A stretch of DNA of 13,843 bases from Glomus cerebriforme (lineage: Eukaryota; Glomeromycota; Glomeromycetes; Glomerales; Glomeraceae). Shown here piece after piece: positions 1 through 9,011 of the stretch. The position numbers were made by a program, and so were the translations under genes. The notes below the pieces were generated by a model, which made no database searches, was not told where the DNA came from, and saw nothing but the letters and a program-made list of their open reading frames with translations. The stretch covers positions 13,522 to 27,364 of the forward strand of contig QKYT01000735.1 of the NCBI GenBank assembly GCA_003550305.1, given 5' to 3'. Numbering within the stretch: the stretch's first letter is position 1; each line of letters opens with the position of its first letter.

Positions 1-600
1 TGATTTAGATTCACCAAATTTGAAAACATTCCAGTGAAACAGATGAAAATGACACTAAGAAGAAAAAAGTAAATTATTAAAGAAAAGTAGAAAATGATTA
101 GGACTAAGGAAAGTTTATCAACCTTCTTCACCATTGGTTTCACTCCTTTACCAACTATTTTTTTTCACCACCGGTTATTGCCCCTTTACCAACCAATATT
201 GTGGAAAATATTTTTGATGGAATACTACAGTATGTGATTAAAAGAAGAAATAGGATGGTTATAAGATGGATATGATCAAAAAAAATAAGCATAATAAATG
301 AATATGCCAACATATGGAGATAAAAATAAAACATATTTACTTTCATTGGATGATACAAACATAGTAAGAGCAGGAAGTTTCACAACTTGATGGGATATAT
401 CAAAGTCTTTTTAAATGGGTTGAGATAAAAGTGAATTCAGCTAATAATGATGTTCAAACAAAAAGGAGAATTAGAGAACCAAATATAGAAGGAGTATTAA
501 GAAATACTGGATATATGGGATAAATGATAATGAAGAGATGGGTATAACAACAACAATCAGAATTGAACAATTAAGAAATAGATATATAGGTAAATGAAAT
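1..600 (+). other. no intact gene; possible decayed coding sequence
   Basis: Composition is less extreme here than in the following intergenic sequence. Two plus-strand stretches stay open without a start codon: one around 150-270 containing PLPTNIVENIFDGILQYV, and a 51-codon stretch at 368-520 containing FKWVEIKVNSANNDVQTK. They are in different frames and several stops lie between them. No family was recognised. It may be a worn-out gene or chance. Confidence 0.2.
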
Positions 601-1134
601 CATATAGTGATAATATTAATTTTAGTTCATTATTTAGTAGAAGATAATTTCAATCAAATTCAATTTTACAATTTTTAACGAAAATAATTTAGACTTTAAA
701 TATTGTAATTCATAATTTTCATATTTAATCAACTTTGTAAAAAATAACTAATTTGAATTTTAAACTAAATAAAAAAATGGTATTTTTGAAATGAATAAAG
801 TAATAAACACCTTTTTATATATATATAAATCACTGCAAAATTCATAGTAAACTCCATCCCAATATGACTTTACGATCAGGTTTAACATATCTATCTATTT
901 ATAATGTGTAGTTATAAAGATAATATGTGCGTGGACAGATCAGTATGTGGATAAATGAATATCAGTCAAACGTAAATGTCCTCAATTAATTATATTAAAA
1001 TTTCTATCAGGAAAATTTTGAGTTCTTGACTGTCGGTTAGTTCAACTGGTCAGTTAATTTAATCAATCAATTTAACCGGTTAAAGGTTCTAAGCTTTAGT
1101 TTAGAATAGTTTTGTTTTTATGAACATTGAATTC
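601..1134. other. intergenic, AT-rich
   Basis: No supported coding sequence or RNA gene is seen. The stretch contains a TA-dinucleotide run near 815-827 and the AACCGGTT-like motif cluster listed separately. Confidence 0.6.
1032..1086. repeat. cluster of AACCGGTT-like inverted motifs
   Basis: The stretch holds cggttag, the inverted pair aactg-gt-cagtt (1044-1055) and the 14-bp perfect palindrome tttaaccggttaaa (1071-1084). AACCGGTT is the consensus bound by Grainyhead/CP2-type transcription factors, which exist in fungi. A dispersed-repeat origin is at least as likely. Confidence 0.35.
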
Positions 1135-1475
1135 TGATTTAAATTTTCTGCTAATAATTTTTCTAAATTAAATACGTCTTCAACTTTATAAGATTTTGTT
1201 TCATGGATTTCTTTATATTGCATCTTTTTCAGTAATAACTTTAATTTGAGAGTTCCTGTAATAAATTTCGTTAATAAGTCAAAAACGATCGTGTGAGACT
1301 TGGTTCATATATAATGTCTTTAGAATTTTTATAACTTACTGTATAATGATTAAATGTATAAGTTTTCTTTTTGCAATGAAGATTTTCCAATTCATGGTTT
1401 GTGATTTATTTTTTTTTTTATCAATTAATCACTTACATGATATAAATACTCCTCTTACTGCATGTTACATAAAAA
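1135..1475 (-). pseudogene. decayed fragment of the channel gene, copy A
   Basis: On the minus strand this matches, in order, the channel gene from exon 2 through introns 2 and 3 into exon 4. Recognisable matches include the exon 2 donor (cacttac, then actcctc), the exon 3 start (gcaatgaa...gattttcca), the exon 3 donor (aacttac), the exon 4 acceptor (gttcctgtaata) and the exon 4 coding part (caactttataagattttgtt). Against the working gene, about 92 bp of exon 3 (roughly 7501-7592) and a further 6-8 bp near 7613-7620 are missing. The frame is broken and no exon 1 or channel domain follows. It is non-coding. Confidence 0.7.
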
Positions 1476-1700
1476 TAATTAATTAATTTCTAGGGATATA
1501 ATTTTTTGTTTGATGCCATTTAAGATGAGCATCGATAATTTCTTTATAAATTTAACAAAACCTTACTTAAAGATAGCCAATTAGAGTTAAATTTATATGA
1601 TAGTAAACGTTTATGTACAGTAAATATTTTATGCTTCATTTTTATAACGTAAAACTAATTTAATATATATAGTGGGAAATATGTTTTTGTTATATTCAGC
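1476..1700. repeat. duplicated flank beyond channel remnant A
   Basis: Beyond the exon 2 remnant, similarity to the right-hand copy continues past any sequence matching the intact gene. Shared pieces include catgttacat, ctttataaatttaa, atagccaat, taaatattttatgcttc and ttttataacgtaaaa. The match fades near 1700. The duplicated unit is therefore larger than the gene fragment itself. Confidence 0.6.
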
Positions 1701-2084
1701 AGAATTTTTATCTAATTCACTTCATTTAATTATTTCGTATGTCACTATAATTTTAATAAACATTATTTTATTGATAATGGTACATCTTATGAGTAACCAT
1801 ATTATAATAGTAAAAAAACAATATAATAAAAATATAGAAATTATTATTAATGCATGTATTTCACTGAAGATAGATTATGTGTTAAATATGCTGGCTGTTT
1901 ACATTGCTAGTTTATATTAAAAATTTTACTTACATCAGTCGCATAAAAGTTTTATAGGTTAGTTACAGTAACATATAATTATATACTACATATATCTATA
2001 TATTAAACTTCACCATCTCGTAATTTTAAATATTTTTTTAACTATTCCTTCTGCTTCATATTTTCCTATTAACTCAGGTAGTGT
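1701..2084. other. intergenic, AT-rich
   Basis: An 82-codon hydrophobic frame (1672-1920) starts at a GTG inside the end of the duplicated flank and lacks family resemblance, so it is not called. Nothing else is seen. Confidence 0.55.
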
Positions 2085-2164
2085 TACGATCCGGATGAAT
2101 CCGTGATCCGCCAATCCGAATCGAAACGATCTGGATATCCGAAATGGATCCGCGGATCCATCCT
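2085..2164. repeat. CG-rich ATCCG island with an 18-bp perfect palindrome
   Basis: Within about 80 bp the pentamer ATCCG occurs six times, plus reverse-complement copies, ending in the perfect palindrome atggatccgcggatccat (2144-2161). Next comes a long T-run/A-run/T-run at about 2171-2207. The composition contrasts sharply with the surrounding AT-rich sequence, so it is probably the end of a dispersed repeat. A short related stretch (gtcgatccgaat) occurs near 2684-2695. Confidence 0.65.
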
Positions 2165-2270
2165 TATCATATCTTTTTTTTTTTAAAAAAAAAAAAATTT
2201 TTTTTTCACTTAAAAATTTTTCTCTTTAGTCTCAAGGTAATTAAATAATAACTATTAAGACTTAAAGTTT

Positions 2271-2495
2271 TTAAGAACGTTTTATTAACGTTCTTCTCTT
2301 TTCTTTTCTTGTAGATTTCGGCTTGGACCTTCTGGAACAGCCTTGGAGGTAATTTCAATAAGAAGAGGGGATTTATTTATTTTTATTTTAAGAACTTTTA
2401 TTAACGTTCTTCTCTTTCTTTTCTTGTAGATTTCGGCTTGGACCTTCTGGAACAGCCTTGGAGGTAATTTCAATAAGAGAGGGGATTTATTTTTT
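2271..2495. repeat. tandem repeat, two copies of a 117-bp unit
   Basis: Copy 1 starts at 2271 and copy 2 at 2388; they differ by a few small indels. Each unit holds a hairpin-forming start (ttaagaacgtt...aacgttctt in copy 1), a pyrimidine tract ending in cttgtag, a 34-bp CG-richer block (atttcggc...ccttggag), then gtaatttcaataag and a purine stretch agaggggattt. A weak third trace (ctcaaggtaatt at 2231-2242) may be an older copy. The 62-codon minus-strand frame across it comes from the repeat and is not called as a gene. Confidence 0.9.
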
Positions 2496-2593
2496 CATTT
2501 AATTTGGATATTGTCATTTTTTATTAAAAATTTTGGAATAAAAATTATTAAAATGATCAAACGGGTTACATTTGTGTGATATATATATTTATT

Positions 2594-2627
2594 GTGGTAT
2601 GAGTACAAGACTTGTTCTGCGTACCAC
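2594..2627. repeat. imperfect hairpin
   Basis: gtggta (2594-2599) pairs with taccac (2622-2627). Inside, acaag pairs with cttgt around a one-base loop, with small mismatched stretches between the two stems. No RNA family is recognised. Confidence 0.45.
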
Positions 2628-2695
2628 AAAATATTAAACGGAAAAACGTTTTCTCGGCTAATCATTAACGGTCACCGGACATGTCGATCCGAATG

Positions 2696-3021
2696 AAATT
2701 AACTAAGAGATTAGAATAGCAAAAATTCTTTACAAGCTTCTTAGTTGAAATTTAAATAACTATTAAAATAATTTTAACAGTAAGATTTGTTTACTAATTA
2801 ATTATTTTAACAATATATATTCATTTTAATTTTTTAATGGGTTTAAAAATCTTTACCTGTGCGCGCTTTATTTCTAATTGTGATTGACGAAATTATATTT
2901 TTCATATGTTTGCTACTTTTAGAGATTGCAAAAAATCTTTATTTATTTATTTAACTGTTAATTGATAATAAGTTATAAAATTATAGTAATACATAACAAA
3001 TTACAATAAATATATTTACTA
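2696..3021. other. intergenic; 3' flank of the channel gene
   Basis: Apart from the possible minus-strand polyadenylation hexamers near 2938-2950, nothing is seen. Confidence 0.55.
2938..2943 (-). terminator. possible polyadenylation signal of the channel gene
   Basis: About 80 bp past the channel stop codon (3022), the minus strand carries AATAAATAAATAAAG, which contains overlapping AATAAA hexamers. The distance suits a 3' UTR signal, but in sequence this AT-rich such hexamers also arise by chance. Confidence 0.3.
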
Positions 3022-6000
3022 TTAATTTTCATTCAATTTTAATGCTTTCAAAATTTTATCAATTTTACCATTAAGTAACGCAATTTTAGCATCAATATTC
3101 ATTTCTTCGTTTTTGTCATCATCACCATCATCACCAACATCATCATCACAATTGTTATTGTCATTATTATCATAATTCCACCATGAATCCTCCTCATCTT
3201 TTTCCTTGAAGGATAACGTTGTTTTAATCATATACTTTTCATAATCATCATATAATTTTACATTATCTTTTTCCCGTTTTTCTACACCTTCCATCCATGC
3301 ATCATAACGTTTAGATTTTCCTACATAATAAATATATTTTGGATCCTTAGGTGGAGGAGAAAAATTTATAACGTCCAATGCTTCATAATCTGATATAAGT
3401 TTGGCTCGGTATCTTAATAATGCAGCGTGACCCTTTTCATATGTATTATCATGTACCTTCCTATTTTTTTTAAAAAATAAATAAATGAATAAATAAATCG
3501 AAGTATTAAATTAAATGAAAATTAATCTTACCAAATAAAAGCAAGGATTAGATTTTGTATGACAATCAAAAAAAGACTACCAATCAAAGTTAATGCTTGT
3601 ACTGCCCAATAATTATACGCATCATCTTGTGGATAAGTATCACGTAACCAAGAATATGTTGATAAAAATGAAGTACCAAAATCTTTACTTGGATTATCTT
3701 GTTTTTTATCAAAGTCTTGTTGAGATTTACCAATTATTTCACCATTATTATTGAATATGGTTAAGGAAGTCGTTTTCGGTTTAATATTAGCAAGGTCCGG
3801 AAAATCCGAATGTTGTAATAAAAGTAAAAACACATGCGAAATTACAAGGATGACCAATAACATGAAAACAATAAATAGATATGTTTCTTTTATAATATTT
3901 GATATAATAAAAAGATATTTTGCTATTGCTGTAAAAAAAAAGATAGATTGTTAAATTAGATTTTTTTAAAAAAAATTGATAAATAATTATAGATCATAAA
4001 TATACCTGATGACAAATATCGAAGAAATAAAATCTGATTTTTTTTAAAAAAAAAAAATATTATTCTTTTTAGTTAAGATTATGATAAAAAAATTTAAAAC
4101 AAAGAAAAAGAAATTTATAACATTTACAAATTCAAGCCAAAGTATTAGCATCGTAAAAGAGATAGCGGCAGTTATGTTTGGAGTAGTTATAATATCAGCG
4201 AACGCATTTGATCTACTAAATGTTGGAGTAATATAAAATGACGTAATTACTAACGAAATAACAATTGAAGCTAAATCTATAAAATTAGAAAATTCCTTAT
4301 AAAGTCTCCAACCATGACGCCAAAACTTCCTAGTTTCTGCAAAAAATAAGTAGAGACCAAAATAATAATATAGAATAAAAAGTAAAAATAAAAGGTCACA
4401 CAATAGTCCAATTGCTTTGATATGTCCTAAATAACATCCTGCCAAAATCGCAAAACAAGCTGTATACAAAATATACACAAGAAAGTTTCGAAAGAAATAA
4501 TTCCTTGCTGGATCCCATTTATAATTAATTGCCGCTTCCATTGCTGGACTATCAAAGATATCGTAACCATTTTCCAATAAAGAAATCTGAATAAGGGGAC
4601 TACGTTTTGAAAATTCATTTTTTTTATTATCCAAATAGCCCCGAGGAATAAATACTAATTTAAAAATTTTTACTAAAAATATTAAAAATGAATTCTGAGA
4701 TCCATTTTGAATACTTTTTTGGCTTTTTAATACCTTACTGACGGTAAAGTTATATAGTGGAATCACCTTTACAATTGGATATTGATTACTAAAATTTGGA
4801 AATATTTTCAGATAAAGTTTTGACAGAAATAAACTAATATTATTTTGCGGTTTGTCTGTCGAAATAAGTTTTGAAGTTGGATTAAATGCTCTAAGTTTAT
4901 TTGATTCTTTTAAAGATACTGCAATTTCCCTAGGTGTAATATCTACATATTCGACAAGATTTGATATATTCCAACCCGAAATACATCTTTTATAAAATAA
5001 TTCTCTAACGTAATTTTCTAATCAATGAAAAATGCAAATCTATAGTAAATTTTAAGAAATTCATACTATTATAAAAGAATAATAAAATACAAACCTAATC
5101 TATATTCGTATAATTCTGGTAACGCTTCTGAAACAGTAATTAGCCAGCCTATGTGTCTTAGCGAATTTTCTGTGTAGTATTCAAGTAAATAAGCCACAAT
5201 TAAACTTCTACGGTTACCTTCAATACCTAAATAAATTTTAAATATATTTTTTTTAATTAACTTTTATAAATTACATTACTTTTATATATATAAAAAATAA
5301 ATTACCTCCTTTACATAAACGAATCGCGATTTGTAAATCACTTAAATTTTTTTTTATATCCACTTTTTTCCAAGAATTTTTCTTTTTAAATTTGTGTTCG
5401 TCTTTATTATCCCATCGATTTATTCTAGGGACATGCAGATTCCAATTCTTTTCTTTTCCATCACCAAATAAAATGTATTTAACCAGCATATTTGTGCCAC
5501 CAATTATAACTTTTGCCATAATATCAAAACGTACATCCATTAATTGCCAAATATCTGGCTTATTTTTGATAAATCTCCATATGATATATGATATACGATC
5601 TTTCATATCCTCAAATCCTATTATGAATTTTTGCACAGTAAATAAAAGGAATTACAATTTCAATAAATAATGATTAATGATAATATTACCTTGTTGTTTT
5701 TTATCTCCAACCAATTTGTTTCTTCGATAATTTAAGTGTTCAAGAGCGTCACAAGCGTGATTTATTGGAGTAACGTGATTTCTATATGGCCATTTAACCT
5801 CAAAAAATTCACCGTCTTTTAGTTCGTTCCATCTAACCTTTAGATAAAAGCATCGTTCTCCAACAATCAAATCTGATATTTCCAACCCCCATTTTTCTTC
5901 ACAACCCACTTCGACATTATTAGTCCAGATGTATTCAAGTTCTATTTTTTTCTCTGAACTTTTACGCCACACTTGAACAGTACTTCTACCAATAAATAAT

Positions 6001-7885
6001 TGGATATTTTCATTTTCATCAAGATACACAGAAATTCGTTCATAATTATCTATTATCCATGGTTCTTTATTATCAATAAGCGGTGTTGTTTCTTCTGCGT
6101 GTAAATCTCTTCGATGATATATTTTATGTTTCATACTAACATCATATTTAGACTTAGCATAAGATTGCGGCATCCTTCTTGGTGTTCCTTCTTTATTTTT
6201 ATCATAACAAATAACGATGCTATGGATTTCTGCACCTTCTTCATAATTTTCACAATCATTAATCAAACTATCAAATATTGAAGAAATTTGGCCATCGGTA
6301 TTTATTGTAATGAGTTTTCCTGGAATTCTCGAAATAGAAGTAGTATTTTCTTCATTCTTTACAAAACGAATATTTTTTCCAAATTTAATAGTGTCTTTAG
6401 TATTAAATAAATTCCAGAACAAAACTTCAAGTTTATGTTCCGGTCGTCGAATTATTATAATCAAAGTTTCATCGTCATTAATAAATTCACAAAATAATAT
6501 TTTAACACCATTCCCAAAATCCTTGGAAGCAATTTCAAGACCATTTTCTATGAGAAAGAGACTTATCTTTTTAAATCCAGATGAAAAGACGATAATTCGC
6601 TCATTATTTGAACTTGCGAATATTGATTTTCCGATTGATTTTCCATCGTACACGTCAAAGATTTGCTCCATCCTCATAGTATTTAGGTTATATAATTGTA
6701 AAATATGAATATTTTCTTTATTTTCCTCAATAAAAAAGTAATGACTGAAAATACTATTATTTAATCGTGTTAAACAGGATTTGTTTTTGTATAAAGTTAC
6801 TAATTCAATTTGAAGACTTATTGGGTAATGAAAATGCTTCATATCCTTTAAATCTCTTAAATCATGAGTAAATGTTTTTCTGTAAATTCCATTTACATTA
6901 AAAACGAAACAATCGATTTTGTCAATCTTGCTTAAATTTTTTTCGGTTGATTTATGCACAAAAACGACGATTCCGCGAACTGGTAATTCAGTAATTTTTG
7001 AAATTGAATTCCGATTTAAATTCACTTTATAAATAACTGTATTTTCACTTTTACTTTCCATCAATTTCAATCATTTTAAGTTCATCACTCTCTTTGATAT
7101 CATAAACAGGGTTTTTCTTTTTTATTATGCTCATGTCAGATATTGTAACACGAGATATGGCCACCAAAACCTCGCGTGCTTCTTCAGTTTCTGGTGTAAC
7201 GCAGTTCGAGATCGCTACTATCCATTTTGAAAATTTATTATCTATAAGTTTTTCTATCTTGAATTCGGCATTAACTTTATAAGGTTTTGTTTCGTGGACT
7301 TTATTTAGATTTTGATCCTTTCCGGTAACGGTAAGAATTTTAAATTCGAGAGTTTCTGTAATAAATAAAATTGTCATTTAAAAAATATGAGCGGAGATAG
7401 TCATAATTCCGTCAAAGATGGTTAGTCTTAATTATGACCAAACGTTCGCCCATACATGTGTTTATTGATTATATTTATAACTTACCATGATTAAATGTAA
7501 GAAAATTCTCTCCGTCCGGACTAATAGATATGTGCCAAGATTTATCTTTTTCGGAAACAAGGGCATCTATTTGATTCTCATACTTTATTTCAAGCTTTTC
7601 TTTCTGCAATGAACTTTTCGATTTTCCAGCTAAAACAATATTATAAGAGTGAGGTTTGTGTAACATATATAACAATATTGTATATATTTTTATTATTTGG
7701 AAGAAAATCACTTACGTGGAATGAATATTCCTCCTATTAAATCTGAGCCCCATTTTCCTGTAACGTTAAAATATTTTTTGGAACGATGTAATTGGTCGTA
7801 ATATACTATGTAACATATTTAACTTACCTTCTTTTTGATCAAATATTGAATCTTTCTCTATATCCTCGCTTAAATTATCAGACAT
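3022..7885 (-). CDS. WD40-like / ion-transport (TRP-like) channel protein, 10 exons, one 1-nt frameshift
   Basis: Exons (minus strand, in order): 7885-7828, 7757-7716, 7629-7486, 7355-5690, 5617-5306, 5226-5095, 5017-4128, 4033-4006, 3928-3532, 3460-3022. All nine introns are GT-AG, 70-130 bp, and every junction keeps frame. Total 4108 nt; removing one extra base near 7059 gives 4107 nt, or 1368 residues plus stop. The start is the first ATG (MSDNLSED). Residues about 60-600 are beta-rich with WD40-like stretches such as WHISISPDGENF. Residues about 637-784 look helical. Six hydrophobic helices follow at about 957-980, 984-1010, 1028-1047, 1067-1090, 1097-1130 and 1190-1220, with a long loop between the last two that would hold the pore. 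After helix 6 the sequence ends in an Asp/Asn-rich tract and a short predicted coiled coil. From family knowledge this resembles TRP-like cation channels, so a plasma- or organelle-membrane channel is inferred. Ion selectivity cannot be read. The fold assignment is by eye, and the beta-propeller call is weaker than the channel call. Confidence 0.85.
4006..4033 (-). other. 28-nt microexon (exon 8) of the channel gene
   Basis: The long exon 7 ends at a GTAAATG donor after ...LWLEF, and exon 9 begins after TTTACAG with ..IAKYLF. Joining them directly breaks the frame. Between them a TCAG acceptor at 4037-4034 and a CAG/GTATAT donor at 4006-4005 bound 28 nt encoding ILFLRYLSS plus the first base of the next codon. 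This restores the frame exactly and completes the fourth hydrophobic helix. The exon was found by reading frame and splice signals only. Confidence 0.75.
7051..7062 (-). other. single-base frameshift in the channel gene
   Basis: Reading from exon 4, the frame gives ...MIEIDGK and then a TAA at 7053-7051. The frame one base over is open from here to the exon end at 5690. Ignoring one of the two G residues at 7059-7058 joins the halves as ...EIDESKSENTVIYKV with no other change. The only GT-AG pair that could be an intron here spans 18 nt, too short to splice. The break lies at about residue 180 of 1368. It may be a sequencing or assembly indel or a recent null mutation. The rest of the gene has no other stop or bad junction, which favours an error. 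Confidence 0.75.
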
Positions 7886-8760
7886 GGTTTAAAAATTTCT
7901 GATGAAAAGCAAAAGATAATTTTTCGAAGATTTGTTATGAAAAGTCTTTAATAAATAAATGCTTAAATAGAATATTTTTCTTTATTTACGTTACTTATTT
8001 TATCAATCACAATGCATTTTTGTTTGACGAGGTTTCACATCCAAAAATCGGTTAGAAAGAATCAGGATCTTTTCTAATTAAGAAAAGTCGCTTTTCTTTT
8101 ACATTAATAAACTTGGCTAGCATTTGCCATTGTTTCACGTTACAAATAATTGGTGTAATTTTTGTGCAGCAAAAAAAAAAAGTTTACTATTATATGCGCC
8201 ATTTTTGGAAAAAAAATCCATTTTGTATAACAACACATAATCCAAACATATGTCACGGTAAAAATGTTGTTTCTATTTTTAAATATGTGATTTGCAAATA
8301 TTGCTTTTTATTCGGATGATGCAAAACATTTGGCTGCTACTGTATAGCTTAAATAATCAATATGAATAAAGATAAAGTTAGTTCGTGATTTAGAGTAATA
8401 AAAAAATTTATAAGCTTTGAAGTCTTGAAATCTTGAAGTGTAATATGCACGGATCAATCCAGATTTATCTGAGATATCAAACATCAGCGTATTTATTTTT
8501 TATAGATATTTGTATGAAAAAATAAGAATGAAAAATTAAGAATGATAATGAAAATGAAGAGAAAAAAACATTATAATTATAAATTTTGTTGCAATAAAGT
8601 GAAAATAATGTTTTAATACTTACTGACTTGGAGAAGCTCTTGAAAAATCTTGTAAATATATTATTCTGTATTAAAGTTTTGTACTTGAAGAATACATACA
8701 CCATTTGAATTACTTTAATAAATCAAAAATGGTCGATTAAGCTTTATTAAACTCTTAATC
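7886..8760. other. intergenic; 5' flank of the channel gene
   Basis: This stretch should hold the channel promoter. No clear TATA box or other core element stands out from the AT-rich background. The open frames at 8113-8319 (TTG start) and 8477-8704 (minus strand, Phe/Ser-rich low complexity) show no family features and are not called. Confidence 0.5.
8069..8098. repeat. three-arm inverted repeat upstream of the channel gene
   Basis: cttttct (8069-8075), aagaaaag (8080-8087) and cttttctt (8091-8098) lie in a row. The middle arm can pair with either neighbour, giving two exclusive short hairpins. It sits about 190 bp upstream of the channel start codon. No function is assigned. Confidence 0.35.
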
Positions 8761-9011
8761 CTATGAAAAAAGAATGTCCGGAAATTGCCACCAAAATTGT
8801 CCGGGTGCGTCCGGAAAATGTTCCACGTGTCCGGAAAATGACCGGAAAATCGCAATATTCCGGACGTTGAGATATTGCAACATTTTAGAAAACGTCCTGA
8901 AAATGTCTCCGGAATATTGCGGTTTTCCGGACATTTCCTGGACGCGTGGGACATTTTCCGGACGCACCCGGACAATTTTGGTGGCAATTTCCGGACATTC
9001 TTTTTTCATAG
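8761..9011. mobile_element. MITE-like inverted-repeat element, about 250 bp
   Basis: The two ends are reverse complements: ctatgaaaaaagaatgtccg on the left and cggacattcttttttcatag on the right. The arms match almost perfectly for about 65 bp and then with scattered mismatches to about 105 bp, leaving a short centre near 8870-8905. The element is much richer in CG than its surroundings and repeats the motif tccggaaaat several times. A TA lies at 8762-8763 and at 9009-9010, which would suit a TA target-site duplication of the Tc1/mariner kind, but the palindrome extends past it (cctatg/catagg), so the exact boundary is uncertain. There is no transposase gene inside, so it would be non-autonomous. 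It lies between the divergent channel and kinase genes. The overlapping frames on both strands here mirror the symmetry and are not genes. Confidence 0.8.

Noticed and set aside
1672..1920. 82-codon plus-strand hydrophobic frame
   Set aside because: It has a GTG start inside a duplicated non-coding flank, residues typical of translated AT-rich DNA, and no counterpart in the other copy.
2285..2473. 62-codon minus-strand frame
   Set aside because: It spans the two-copy tandem repeat and its protein is itself a repeat; there is no start or splice context.
3110..3180. catcat/accatc run as a microsatellite
   Set aside because: It is the coding sequence for the acidic Asp/Asn tract of the channel tail; the repeat is imperfect and in frame.
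4427..4618. 63-codon minus-strand frame
   Set aside because: It lies in another frame inside channel exon 7, whose reading is supported by flanking splice phases.
5392..5670. Plus-strand frames at 5392-5670, 6310-6708 and 3751-3954
   Set aside because: They are antisense shadows of channel exons.
7051..7080. An intron explaining the channel frame change
   Set aside because: The only GT-AG pair at the break gives an 18-nt intron, too short; a single-base indel explains the data and restores total length.
8113..8704. Small frames at 8113-8319 (plus) and 8477-8704 (minus)
   Set aside because: Non-ATG start or low-complexity Phe/Ser/Lys content, with no splice partner and no recognisable domain.
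8761..9011. CRISPR-like array from repeated tccggaaaat
   Set aside because: The motif is short and irregularly spaced, lies within an inverted repeat, and the genome is eukaryotic.
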